Source: Arctopsyche grandis
Lineage: Eukaryota; Arthropoda; Insecta; Trichoptera; Hydropsychidae
Direction of reading: 5' to 3'
Assembly: GCF_051622035.1 (NCBI RefSeq)
Contig: NC_135362.1
Location: forward strand, 15,909,501-15,973,500
DNA: 64,000 bases
Under the pieces are notes generated by a model. It was not told where the DNA came from, did no database searches, and saw only the letters and a program-made list of their open reading frames with translations. Each line of letters starts with the position of its first letter. The first letter of the stretch is position 1. Shown here piece by piece: positions 36,030 to 47,144 of this stretch. The position numbers were made by a program, and so were the translations under genes.

Positions 36030-39000
36030 CTGTATTATCTTCAGTTTCCACCTTGGCATCTTTGAGGGGACGATCATGTAAGCGTAAGTATACTTCAACA
36101 GCAGTCCGGGCAGCGCGGAAGTAGAATTGATGCGCACGTAAACCATCTTCCAATCTCATCAATCTTACATAGGAACGTAATGTCATTTTACGCAAACAGT
36201 ACGAATGGAAATCGAATTGATCTTCAATTATTTCCGAGAAATGCTGTATAAATATAAGAATTCGTTGAATAATATATAAAAATCAAACATGCATATTTAA
36301 TTTTAAGAAATTTGCTTACCCTATCAACTTCATGAACCTTTTTCAGGGAGTCTCCCCATTTTCCTAATTTTTGGTAAGCTACTGCGCATTCAGTTTGATA
36401 CCACATGCACTGCATTTCGTTAAGATTTTCAGTAGCCTCAACACCTGAGAAATAAATCTATTTAATTATTATTCTTTTTTTTATACAACGGAAAACTAGA
36501 AACAAAATAATACCTTCTCTTGTAAACTTTGCGCACATATTTTCAGCTTCCTTTATACGTCCAGCTCTTAACATATATTTGGCACATTTGCTGTTGATAT
36601 ATCGATCAGCAGTATCGAGAGATTGAGCCTCTTCTAACCACTTATAGGCCTCTCGAGGATTTCCCGCATGCTATGAATTCACAAAGAAAACAATTACACA
36701 CACACACACACGCAAATAAATTACTAAAATGAACTTTCAAGGCATAAATAAATACTTTATATATTCTGCCTTTAACTATGAAAAGTTCTATAAGAGTGGG
36801 AGTATGTTCAATTGCTGTATTTATGTACTCCAACGCCTTAGTAGTGTCACCGAGAAAATCATAATGTTGCGAAGCATAATAGTAAGTCCACAAAAGAGCA
36901 CAGGCCGGCTGCCTCAACTCTCCTTCTTCACCACTAAAGCATCCATTCGTACTTAAATTGTCAATGTATTGGTGTAACAGAGCTTCTACTACTTCTACAT
37001 TAGACTTGACATTATAAAGAGACCTAAAAAATATAGTCAAATAAAAAGCGTTTCAAAGTGATTACACCGCATGCGAGAAATCATACGAACCTCAAGTCGA
37101 CAAAAAGTGGAGGAACACCTTTGTTAAGGCCCGTTCGTAAATATTGATCAACCAAACGACGAAACGAATCTCCAGTGGCAAAGTTCAATTGCAACCTTCG
37201 CGGTGCTGCAGCTCCGGAATATTCCTTACGGCAAGTATCAAAGAATGCAACTTTATCTTCGTTGGATTCAATTTGTTTCGCTTCTAATAATTTTGTATAA
37301 TATAGAACATTTTCTGAATTTCTTTTCAACAAATCCGTATATATTGCTTCAGCTTCTTTAAACCTATGAATACAATTATATATAATTTTTATCAATCCAA
37401 TAAATAAAAATTGAATCCATATTACAGCAGAATTAGATTACCTATGCAGTTTTAAATTCAACTCCCCAGACGTTTCCTTCACTGTCAGTTTGTCAAATAT
37501 TTGATCTTCGAACTTTTCTAAATGATTTAAAGCACGCTCGTGTTGTCCAGAATCGGCCAAGACGAGATTTTGATATAACAACAGCTCCGAATGATCTTGA
37601 TCCAATTGTGTCTTCATTTGAGATCTTCTAAACGTTTCTAATATACTGAGCGCAGTATCATAATCTTCTAAAAAGTGATAACTCATAGCGAATCCGATCC
37701 AAGACGCCCTCTGAGTGGGACTCAACATAAATAATTGATATCTCGTATCCTAAATAACAAACAAATGATCAAAAAAACGATATTTTTTAAAAATACATTT
37801 TTAAAAATTAATTTTGAAGAATAATCAATACCTTATAGCCTTCCATGTCCCTCATTTGAATTTGAAGTAGGGAGAGATCCCGCAATATTTGAATATTGTC
37901 TTTTTCCCATTTCAATGCATGCCGATAGCATTTGATGGCCTCGTCATACTTCTTATCTGAACGTTGTAACAAGCCGTAAACGTGCCAGCAAACGTGCGAG
38001 TTCAAATTATTTCTTAGGCCGCGGCGTACTAAATCATAGGCCTCTTCCTTTCTTCCGAGACAATTCAAGGTTAAACCTTTCATTGCCAATGTCTCTACAA
38101 AAGGATAAAATAATCAACACCTTATGAATCACTAATAATTTCACAATAAAATAACCAAATTCACATACCTCCATGTTCAGAGAATTTCGGATTCGATAGA
38201 ATTTGCTTAGCAAGTTTCAACCCATTTTTGTATTGTTTGCGTTCATAGCAACGCTGTAAAAGAAAAGTAACACAATGAATAATAAATTATCATTGCTTGT
38301 AATGATTTCAATGTTTCTTTAGGTATAAATATGTAAATGTACGGTATGTCAGTGAATTATAATTTTCGACTACAAATCAAAGTAAACTATATTCAATTTT
38401 CTAACATTTTTTTTTGTTCCTGTCTAATCATACCTAAATGTTTCTCCTTTTTGAACATCGTATTACTCTATGAATATAAACTTTATTTTGTGAACCATTA
38501 GTGTTCAAAATAAGCCTTGTATTTCAAGTGTCATTGACGATGAACAGTTTCCTTGTTAGAAAGAATTCCACACAAGAATTCCGTTAAATTAGACATGCAA
38601 TTATCATTTTTTTTTTCAATTTTATACGTATTTTTATCCATATACTCTTGCGTGTAATATTAGTAATAGAAATTCAATCAAATCGGGAATTTATTCACAT
38701 TAAAAAAAATATTGAGGATGAATAGTTAGCAAATAATGTTGATTTTTTTTTTACCAGGGTTTTGTTATTTTAGACTCCTTTTATTATTATTTTTAATCAA
38801 GAGTATTATGGTACGCCTTAACTAGTGTCCAATTTTATTGAAGTAAATTCACTAATAAATTAAAATTTAATAATTTCTTTATAAAAATTATGAATTGAAT
38901 TAATCGTTGAATCGTTGAATTGCACATATTTTGATGTTTCTTCCATCTTATACTTTATTTTTAATCTCACTTTTTTATTAAATTTATTTGTTTGTGTATA

Positions 39001-40078
39001 CACACATGCATATGAATTGTATTTACTTTTTATTTATACTTATTTCATTACCATATGGGTTACATGTCAATTTTTAGTGATGTTTAATTTTTTATATTTT
39101 TAAAATCGCTATTATTTTTAATTTTTAACGTTGGCAAGAAAGGTCGATCTTACTAAAATTGTTCAAATTGGAATTGAAGTCGAATCAGTAGTCAAATAGG
39201 TAAATTTTGAGCAGACTCCGCAACCATGTTTTTTACGCACTACGAAGTTAACATTTCACCTAATTTTAAATTCAAAACCATATAAGGGATTAATTTAAAA
39301 GTTTTTGAATTGACATTTATGACATGGTCAAACTTTGAGCCTTATTCCCGCTATTATCTTTACGTACGTTCCAACGACATTTTAACGTTCTTGATGCATT
39401 ACCAAAAAGTATCATATTACAGTTAATTCAAGTCACGATAAAATAGTTTGTGAATATATTAACCGACAGTAGCGAACCTACTCAAGTTTCTATTTAAAAA
39501 TAGACAGCGACAGTGTAACAACTACACACACATTGCGCAAATACTTTGACTTGTACATTTAGAAACGCGCAAAATGGTAAAATCGAAACCGCCGATTGAC
39601 AGTAGAGGCTACGTAATAGAAAGAATTGAGTCTGAAAATCGACGATTTTAAAATCCGAGTATTTTCAGAACATGTCAAAGTAGCAATATATCGCATCAGC
39701 TGTTGTCGAAAAATCGAACGAGACGACAAAGCGAGCGTGCAGCTAGACGTGTTGACATAACCTAGAAATAGAGCGAGTGCGCCGGTCGGCGATGATAACG
39801 CAAACTCGCACTCGTCGAGGGCCTAATAATGACTCGTCGACAGAGTCGCCCCCCGCGACTCTGTCGACGGCTCGTTTCAACGACGGAGCCCCGAAGCGAT
39901 GACAGGCGAGGGCAGAGGCGCATGTCATGGTGTGCGAGTCGAGTCGAGTGTGTCGAGTGTGGTGAGTGAGGTGAGGTAAGGTGTGGTGTGGTGTGGTGTG
40001 GTGTGGCGAAGGAGGCCCGACCAGAATCCGCTTGAAGAGGGCGTTCTCCTTGGGAGGCAGCGGGTTGAGGGCGGGCAT
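36030..40078 (-). CDS. NAA15: NAA15 (NatA auxiliary subunit), 5' two thirds in nine exons
   Basis: NAA15 is the TPR scaffold that anchors the catalytic NAA10 subunit to the ribosome for co-translational N-terminal acetylation. Exons (minus strand): 40022-40078, 38169-38253, 37832-38094, 37442-37749, 37091-37363, 36756-37023, 36514-36670, 36320-36444, 36030-36243. All nine join in one frame with GT-AG boundaries, giving 583 residues. The start [19 protein letters not shown] matches the conserved NAA15 N-terminus; later landmarks are [58 protein letters not shown] and [14 protein letters not shown]. Family members are about 860 residues. The basic linker and C-terminal third are not found downstream, and reading through the last donor (GTTCGA) meets a stop. 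Intron 1 (1.77 kb) starts with the weak donor GTCGGG; the other introns are short. The missing exons may lie further left, inside a very large intron that also holds the + strand gene, or may be lost or misassembled. Confidence 0.95.
38254..40021 (-). other. NAA15 intron 1, no gene inside
   Basis: AT-rich over most of its length, with a short open frame on the + strand (38915-39103) that is low-complexity. The part nearest exon 1 (39743-40021) is CpG-rich and contains a GTGGT pentamer microsatellite (about 39959-40005). Confidence 0.7.
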
Positions 40079-40303
40079 GTCTGCGAGGGGTGCGGGTGAC
40101 GGGTGACGGGTGACGGGTTGCGGGCGGCGGGTGCGGCTGCGGGGCGAGGGGCGGCGGGGAAATCGCGGTCCCGCGTGCTGCGGCCGGCGGTCACGTGACG
40201 CCGACACTCCACTGCTGGCAATCTCACCGCGCCAACCCCGCTCCCCACCCTGCACTCTCTACAACACACTCGTCACTCGTCACTCGTCTAACACATTCAC
40301 TGC
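40079..40303 (-). promoter_or_regulatory. NAA15 CpG-rich promoter / 5' UTR
   Basis: The GC- and CpG-rich block that includes exon 1 continues upstream of the ATG. It carries short tandem repeats (GGGTGAC units at about 40098-40120 and ACTCGTC units at about 40268-40289). No TATA box is visible, as is common for housekeeping genes. It is cut off at 40304 by the nested transposon insertion, so native upstream sequence resumes only at 49100. Confidence 0.55.
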
Positions 40304-40329
40304 GGTAAACGGTAAACGGACTACTAGCC

Positions 40330-40515
40330 GGTTTGGTGATTACTGGTCACAAAGTACTCGTCACAAAGTCACTAAAATCTCTATAACGGAACATCTGGCA
40401 GCCGAAAAGTCCATCATACTAACGAGAACTTGAGTGCCAAATATTGTGTATTCGCGATTTTCATAGCAAAAATTGTCTTTGCGACCACCGCAATGTAACG
40501 AATAGTCCAATTACC
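40330..40515 (+). mobile_element. Hairpin MITE family A, copy 1 (186 bp)
   Basis: Inserted into the left arm of D, with a 9-bp target duplication CTACTAGCC (40321-40329 and 40516-40524). It starts GGTTTGGTGATTACTGG and ends CCAATTACC. The two halves are imperfect inverses of each other (for example GGAACATCTGGCA against the inverse of TGCCAAATATT), so the element folds along its length. Noncoding. Confidence 0.9.
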
Positions 40516-40621
40516 CTACTAGCCATATGTGAACCAGTCGGGTCTACCTCACGGGCCGGAATGAATGTGAAATGACCGAAAACGCAAAAATCGGAAGGCA
40601 AAGATTGAAAATCGAAAGATC

Positions 40622-41286
40622 TGTACAGACTCCAGGGATGTTCAACTCGAGAGCACCCCGGAAGTCGGTTTCGTAGAAGCTCGTGGTAAGCGTGGGCGGG
40701 GCTGGTTTCCTCCAAGGGATCTACAGGTCGTCGTCTGCGGTCTGGTCTCTGCTGCTGTCGGCTCGGCTCGATGTATATCGCTCTCTCTCTCGTACAGTGT
40801 GCGTAAGTGAGGGTGATACGGGACAAAGGCGGGAAAGTGAATAGTAATGAAAACAGGTTATAATTCTGTTTGTATGGTGACTGTATTTTATATATATATG
40901 TATATACAGAGATCAAGCAGGGGGGACAGAAAAAGGGGGGGGGGGGGAGTCCGACTTGAAATTAGCGCGCACGTGTTTAAGAGGTTATGGTAACCTCACT
41001 CAACCACGTGGCTACGTGATCTGACTTCGACGAAGAGAGACCAGGAATTCCTCACTTCTCACCGGACGTATACTGAAGCTGTACTTCCAGTATCGTCTGC
41101 CGATCAAGGCTGAGCTGATCGGGACTCGGTGGTGGGAACCAACTCGGTAGCGAACAGAGATGTTCACTCGACCGAAGCGGAAAACGAATAGGGGGCGGGT
41201 ACGCGCGCTCGGCGCCGATCTCCCTCCAAAACGGCTCCTTTGGTCGTAACGCCACGAAAGCTGACCATGAAGACTTGGTCGGAACA
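40622..41286 (-). repeat. Bel-Pao 3' LTR
   Basis: 665 bp, no difference seen from 47145-47809. On the minus strand its inner edge is preceded by a purine-rich tract (ACGGGGGGAGTA, about 41287-41298) that serves as polypurine tract. It contains a 13-G homopolymer and a TATATATATGTATATAC stretch. Its outer edge lies 543 bp upstream of the NAA15 start codon. Confidence 0.95.
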
Positions 41287-41731
41287 TACTCCCCCCGTTG
41301 GAAGTCAGAGGATCGAATTCCAAAACAAACAAGAATTAATGGTGCACAAGCGACTAATGAAATACACAAAAACCAAGCAAGTAAGCAAAAAAATAACAAC
41401 AAAATAAAAAACAACACAACAAAATAACCCAGTCAGCAAACAAAATAACATTAGTCCACCGTCAGTTTCCCATCCTACATAAGCAGCTGACTAAGCCGGC
41501 AAGAAACAAACAAAAAATAGACAAACAAACAACCAAAACACCAACAAATAACCAACACCAATGCTAGGTAACAATATTGTTCAACCGTTATATGTCCCAA
41601 TCTATCCTGATAGCTCCATTACAAAGCACCAATCAAACCAACAAGAGAAGCATAAAAGAAAAGCAACTCAAAAACTTAAGTTAAAACACATAAACTGAAT
41701 CCACAACACAGATACAAATAACGCGCCAACT

Positions 41732-44700
41732 TTAATGTGGGACGTTATGAACGCTCGCCACTCCGTTGCACAAATTAACCGAATGTTGCTCAACAGGCAG
41801 TCGAGCAACTCGCCGAGCTGCTCTTTTGATAACTCCCTTTACTGTGCGAATGGTGATGACTCGCACCACTCCGTCGTGGCCAGGATGAACGGCTAGGATC
41901 CGTCCCATGGGCCATTCCAAGGGAGGTGCGTTTTCTTCGGCGACTATCACCATATCCCCCGGCTGCAAGTTGGGTGACTCCCTGGAGCCACTCTTGTGGC
42001 GCTGCTGCAGTAGCGTGACGTACTCTCGGGCCCATCTCTTCCAGAAATGCTGCAACATCTGCTGCAGGTGCTTGTAAGTTGACACCCTCGCTAAGGGTTG
42101 ATCGACCAGATCTTCCTGAGGTAGCGCAATCAGTGGCCCACCAACTAGGAAATGACCAGGAGTGAGGGGAATTAGGTCGGAAGGGTCAGATGACAACGGG
42201 GTCAAAGGTCGCGAGTTCAATACGGCTTCTATTTGTGTTATTAGAGTATTCAAAGACTCGTACGTTACGGTTGTACTACCCATGACGCGTTTTAAGTGGC
42301 GCTTCATTGACTTTACGGCGGCCTCCCACAGCCCACCAAAGTGCGGAGCCCGTGGTGGAATGAAGCGCCAGTTCATTCCCTTTTCAGAACAAAATGAATG
42401 TAGCGATTGCTTATGAGCGGTTGATGCTAGCAGTTTAGTGAGCATTCTATCGGTTCCTATAAAGTTAGTGGCGTTATCGGACCAGATCTCAGCCACGAGC
42501 CCCCTCCGAGATATGAATCTCTTCAGTGCGTCGATAAATGCCCTGGACGTTAAACTCTGCACTACCTCTAAATGAACAGCCTTGGTAGCAAGGCAAACGA
42601 ATATGCAGATGTAGGCTTTCAGGAAAGACCGATTTCGGGACGCTTTCTCCTTGATGAGGATCGGGCCGGCGTAATCTACGCCACAATTAAGGAACGGACG
42701 TGCCGGGGCAGTGCGTAATGCTGGCAAATCTCCCATTATGGGTTGTTGAAGTCTCGGTATGACCCGGGAGCACCGTACGCACCTTCGAATTTCGCGACTA
42801 ACGGTGTTTCTCCCCCCGATTAGCCAATACCTTTCTCGAAGGTGGGCGGACACCAATTGTGTGCCTGCATGGAGTAATTGTTCATGAGCGGCTCTAACTA
42901 GCAACTCCGTAATATGGGCTTTAGCTGGAACAATCAGAGGGTGCTTGCGCTCAAACTGCCAATGAGTGTGGCTCAATCGCCCTCCCACCCGTAGGGCACC
43001 TTCTGGATCCAAAAAAGGTCTTAAGGCCTTCAGGCGATTGTTAGGAATTGGCAACGCTGATTCGAGTAGGGCAATTTCCCTTTTGTAAAATCGCGACTGA
43101 ACGTGCTTGATGATTTTAGTTTCCGCGGCGATTAGTTCGGTACGCGATAGTGGACCACTAATGGACCCCCTTCTTCTCAACGCCGCGATAAATCGTAGGC
43201 AATAGGCAGTAATTCTGGTCAACGTGTGCCACGAAGAGTATCGGGATAATAACTCCCAGTCACTAGTACTAGCGACTAGGGCTACACGCGTCCCTTTAGC
43301 CTCTATTTGAGGCTCTTCAATGGGAACCTGGCTCTTTGGCCATGTGTTCCTGTCCTGGAGGATCCATTTGGGTCCATTCCACCACAATGACATGGTTTGT
43401 AATTCAGAGGGCATGAATCCTCGAGACAAAGAATCAGCGGGATTGTCCTGGGAACTTATATGGTTCCAGGAATGCTTTCCACTCATTGACTGGATTTTGG
43501 CTACCCTATGGGACACAAAGGTCGTCCAACGTGAAGATTCACCCTTGAGCCAAGCTAACACGATGGTAGAATCAGTCCATAAAATCACCTCGTCAATCGG
43601 AACGGTGATTGCGACTCTAACTCGCTCTACCAATGTGTGAAGTAAATGGGCGCCGCACAGTTCCAATCTGGGAATAGTCAAAGTCTTTAAGGGGGCGACT
43701 CGAGATTTTGCGCAAAACAATCTACAGACGCGATGTCCCAATCGGTCGGTGGACAGCGCATAAATGCATGCGCCGTATGCCTTTTGCGATGCATCGCAAA
43801 ACCCGAGTAGCGTAATGCTCACCGGGTTAGGTAATAAAACATGTCTGGGAATCATTATGTCCCTCAATTTGGGCAATTGTGATATGAAAATCTCCCATTG
43901 GGACGCTAATCTCTCGGGAATAGCCTCGTCCCAATTGAGGCCCCCGCGGAATAGTTCTTGCATTAACTGTTTTGCAAGAACGATGGTAGGGCCCAATAAG
44001 CCCAGTGGGTCAAACAACCGCGCTATTTGGGCTAGTATATTCCGTTTCGTGAATTGCGCATTTGTATTCAGATTGATGGGGAAAGCGAACGTGTCACATT
44101 TGGTGTGCCAGTTCAATCCGAGAGTGGATGTCTCGTCCTTGCTGATCACATGGCAGTGATCGGTGCCCTGATCGGAAGCGGGTATTATGGAGATGGGTTC
44201 AGTGGTGTTGGAAGCCCATTTTCGAAGAGGGAGACCAGCCCGAGCCAGAATATAGTTAATTTGCTCGGCCAGTTTTGTGAGTTCCTGGACGCTACTGGCA
44301 CCCGAGAGCAAGTCATCGACGTAAAAGTCTCTGCTTAACACTGTGGAAGCTTCGGGAAATTCCGCCCTATGTTCATCGGCTAAGGCCCTCAAACAACGGG
44401 TTGCCAAGAATGAAGCACAGGCAGTGCCGTACGTCACAGTGTTTAGCTGATACGTTCGCGCCCCTTTACCCAAACCCCAGATAATGCGTTGAAATGGTTG
44501 GTCATCTGGATGTACCCTGATTTGTCGGTACATCTTTTCGATGTCCGCAGTCACTGCAACTGAGTGCTGCCGAAAACGTAATAAAATGTCGAATATGTCG
44601 TCCTGAACTCGTGGACCGACATGGAGAACGTCATTTAGAGATGTTCCCGAAGATGACTTTGCCGACCCGTCAAACACTACGCGTAGCTTTGTAGTGAGGC

Positions 44701-46936
44701 TGCTTTCTTTGGAGACGGCGTGGTGAGGGAGATAGAAATTTGGGACGGATTCTGAATTGCACTCCGACATATGCCCCAGATCGATAAATTCCTGCAGAAA
44801 TGCCTCGTAACGATTGCGAAATTGTTCGTTACGAGCAAATCTGCCCTTAAGCGCACGGAATCTTTTTTCCGCCGCAGTGCGTGAATCGCCTAATAAGTGA
44901 CTGTCTGCCTTGAATGGCAGTCTGACCATAAACCGACCCGAAGAATCGCGAGTAGTCCCATGTATGAATGACTGCTCGGCGGGATGACCCTCATCTAACC
45001 CTACCTTGGAGGTGTTCGGTTCTTCTAGTTCCCAGAATGCTCTGATGGAGCGCATGAGTGAGAGATTGCAACTACGTGCATTGTTCGATGATGCGGGAGC
45101 GGCAATCGAACCACCTAAAATCCAACCGTACGCGGTGTTTAGCATGGTTATGCTTCCTTGTCTGTCACCGCGTGAAGGAATGGAAATGGTGCGCCTTCCG
45201 TTGCGCAATATGGCATGATAGATGTCGCTACCCATCACCATATCAACCGTACCGGGAGAGTCAAATGACGGATCAGCAAGGGGAAGATGAAGCGGCAAAT
45301 GGCTCCGTATCTCAGACACATTGCGCGATGGCAGTTGATGCGTGATGTCGGACATGATTGCGCAATCAATGTCCATGCCGGCGCCCTGGTTGGGGAGACG
45401 CGGTAGTATACGCACTACCGCGCCATAGGAGATGGACGTCCTATTTAAACCTACTCCCAGCAGGTTGACGTCCATCTTTTTTGACTTCAAGGCGAGTCGC
45501 CTTCTTAAGTCCTCGGACATTATGTTGACCTCGGAGCCATTATCAAGTAAAGCCCGCACTTTATGCAACTGCCCATCACGACCGCGTGCTTGTACTTCTA
45601 CGGTACATAACAAAACGGTGCGGGAATGTGAAGGCGTCGCGTGTCTCACCGAATGTAAAACTGCTGACGGTTCTACGGGTTTGACGTACTTCGAATTCTG
45701 GGGGCTCTGGGAAGTTTTGACCTTGTTTGAAGGTGAAGCCTGACACGCCGTTGCGTCATGCAAGAGCGTGTGGTGCGCCCGACCGCAACGCACGCATCTT
45801 TGTTTGGTTCGGCACGCTTGAACCATGTGACCCGGTCTCAGACAGTTCAGACATAACCTATGTTTGATAGCGGCCGCCCTACGCTCATCACCGCTCATAC
45901 GGCGGAAAGATGTGCATGCTAGTAGCGAGTGACTTCCGCTACAGTTGATGCAGGAGGGGTGTTCCCCTCCCACATGTAACGCGGCCGCCTTTTGGCCACT
46001 GACAACTCGAGGTTGGGCATTCGACTCGCCCTTTAGAACGAAGTCGGCATTTGCCACGGCTTGGCACTGGCCCGTTAGGAAGTCCATCATGTTGACAAAC
46101 GTGCAGTCTTCATACTTGGGAGCCTGAAGCTCCCATTGCTGAAGTGTGTGCCGGTCGAGTTTTCTGGTGATAAACATCACCAGAATCTCGTTCCAGGTCT
46201 CGACCCGGACGCCCAAGTTAACGAGCGCACGTACATGCATGTTAGCATCATCTATGAGACGACGCAAACTGACGTGATGGTTGCTCGCGACTGGCTCGGC
46301 TTCAAATAATGCCTGAAGATGATGTTGAATAACAATTTTTTTATTGTTATAGCGTTGATCCAAAATGGACCACGCGCGGGAGAAGGCATCGTCAGCTAAC
46401 TCTAGGCCACTAACTACGCGACTGGGTTCTCCTTTCAGGACTGCCAACAAGTATTGGAAGCGGGCGATTTGCGAATTCTCGCCGGCCATAGCGGCCAAGA
46501 AGCGTTGTGCGAATTGGCGCCAATTTTGGATGTTGCCCTCAAACGTGGGCAACTCCAACTGGGGCAATTTGATTGCTGTATTTGATTGCGGTATCGGTGA
46601 CTGCGGCACAGGTGTGACAGCGGATGTAACGACATCTAATGGCGGAACGTTAAATTGCGGCTCCCGTAAATTGATTGCTTCGGTGTATCGCACGATGGCG
46701 GCCATATATTCCCTATCAAATATGTCCACGACGGACTCGGAGGCCTGCGCCTCTTCTTGGTCCAGCTCGTCTATCTGATCTTGGACCGATTCAAATTCAG
46801 ACAATAGTGGTTTGATCATTTCGAATCTAGCCTTGAGCTCGATGAGGCTTACATTGTCCCCCAATAGATTCGCGTTGCGAGTTAATTTAGCTCGAATACC
46901 TTTTCGTGCCTTTTTAAGAGCAATCAAAGCCTCCAT
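41732..46936 (-). CDS. Bel-Pao Gag-Pol polyprotein (1734 aa), intact
   Basis: One uninterrupted frame. I chose the ATG at 46934-46936 (MEALIALKKARKGIRAKL); an upstream in-frame ATG adds a hydrophobic stretch unlike Gag. Order by residue: Gag (1-340) with CCHC knuckles at about 355-395 (CLNCLRPGHMVQAC, then CVRCGRAHH); aspartic protease near 460 (LLDNGSEVN, with Asn where Ser or Thr is usual); reverse transcriptase about 700-900 with the YVDD site near 870; RNase H about 1040-1160 (CDAS, RLELCGAH, WTDS, NPADSLSRG); integrase with an HHCC zinc module at about 1340-1400 and catalytic D, D and E in VDYAGP (about 1420), SDNATNF (about 1488) and GLWEAAVK (about 1535). The C-terminal tail is the DUF5641-type module seen in Pao elements. 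No envelope gene. Confidence 0.96.
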   Translation of the reverse strand: MEALIALKKARKGIRAKLTRNANLLGDNVSLIELKARFEMIKPLLSEFESVQDQIDELDQEEAQASESVVDIFDREYMAAIVRYTEAINLREPQFNVPPLDVVTSAVTPVPQSPIPQSNTAIKLPQLELPTFEGNIQNWRQFAQRFLAAMAGENSQIARFQYLLAVLKGEPSRVVSGLELADDAFSRAWSILDQRYNNKKIVIQHHLQALFEAEPVASNHHVSLRRLIDDANMHVRALVNLGVRVETWNEILVMFITRKLDRHTLQQWELQAPKYEDCTFVNMMDFLTGQCQAVANADFVLKGESNAQPRVVSGQKAAALHVGGEHPSCINCSGSHSLLACTSFRRMSGDERRAAAIKHRLCLNCLRPGHMVQACRTKQRCVRCGRAHHTLLHDATACQASPSNKVKTSQSPQNSKYVKPVEPSAVLHSVRHATPSHSRTVLLCTVEVQARGRDGQLHKVRALLDNGSEVNIMSEDLRRRLALKSKKMDVNLLGVGLNRTSISYGAVVRILPRLPNQGAGMDIDCAIMSDITHQLPSRNVSEIRSHLPLHLPLADPSFDSPGTVDMVMGSDIYHAILRNGRRTISIPSRGDRQGSITMLNTAYGWILGGSIAAPASSNNARSCNLSLMRSIRAFWELEEPNTSKVGLDEGHPAEQSFIHGTTRDSSGRFMVRLPFKADSHLLGDSRTAAEKRFRALKGRFARNEQFRNRYEAFLQEFIDLGHMSECNSESVPNFYLPHHAVSKESSLTTKLRVVFDGSAKSSSGTSLNDVLHVGPRVQDDIFDILLRFRQHSVAVTADIEKMYRQIRVHPDDQPFQRIIWGLGKGARTYQLNTVTYGTACASFLATRCLRALADEHRAEFPEASTVLSRDFYVDDLLSGASSVQELTKLAEQINYILARAGLPLRKWASNTTEPISIIPASDQGTDHCHVISKDETSTLGLNWHTKCDTFAFPINLNTNAQFTKRNILAQIARLFDPLGLLGPTIVLAKQLMQELFRGGLNWDEAIPERLASQWEIFISQLPKLRDIMIPRHVLLPNPVSITLLGFCDASQKAYGACIYALSTDRLGHRVCRLFCAKSRVAPLKTLTIPRLELCGAHLLHTLVERVRVAITVPIDEVILWTDSTIVLAWLKGESSRWTTFVSHRVAKIQSMSGKHSWNHISSQDNPADSLSRGFMPSELQTMSLWWNGPKWILQDRNTWPKSQVPIEEPQIEAKGTRVALVASTSDWELLSRYSSWHTLTRITAYCLRFIAALRRRGSISGPLSRTELIAAETKIIKHVQSRFYKREIALLESALPIPNNRLKALRPFLDPEGALRVGGRLSHTHWQFERKHPLIVPAKAHITELLVRAAHEQLLHAGTQLVSAHLRERYWLIGGRNTVSREIRRCVRCSRVIPRLQQPIMGDLPALRTAPARPFLNCGVDYAGPILIKEKASRNRSFLKAYICIFVCLATKAVHLEVVQSLTSRAFIDALKRFISRRGLVAEIWSDNATNFIGTDRMLTKLLASTAHKQSLHSFCSEKGMNWRFIPPRAPHFGGLWEAAVKSMKRHLKRVMGSTTVTYESLNTLITQIEAVLNSRPLTPLSSDPSDLIPLTPGHFLVGGPLIALPQEDLVDQPLARVSTYKHLQQMLQHFWKRWAREYVTLLQQRHKSGSRESPNLQPGDMVIVAEENAPPLEWPMGRILAVHPGHDGVVRVITIRTVKGVIKRAARRVARLPVEQHSVNLCNGVASVHNVPH

Positions 46937-47119
46937 TATTGAACTGCGACGCAAAGCAAACAAAGGAAAAAATGGACGCGAAGAGAAAAAAAATAAACAA
47001 AGGACAATGGATACGGACAAAACAAAATGGATGCTGGCGACCAAAAAAATAGCAACCACAACAGAAAAATGCAAATGACGACCAACCTGGACTAGACGAT
47101 GTTGGCAGACCAGCTCTGG

Positions 47120-47144
47120 AGGATTCGGCTATCGAAGGACCAAA
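47120..47144 (-). other. Bel-Pao primer-binding site region
   Basis: Directly inside the 5' LTR on the minus strand the sequence reads TTTGGTCCTTCGATAGCC, with TGG two bases after the LTR, as expected for pairing with a tRNA 3' CCA end. The tRNA species is not assigned. Confidence 0.6.

Noticed and set aside
39743-40255. 170-codon minus-strand frame including the NAA15 start
   Set aside because: Only codons from 40078 to 40022 match NAA15. The upstream part is 5' UTR-like CpG repeat and the downstream part is intron.
42162-46778. Several + strand frames of 60-137 codons
   Set aside because: Antisense shadows of the Bel-Pao Gag-Pol ORF.
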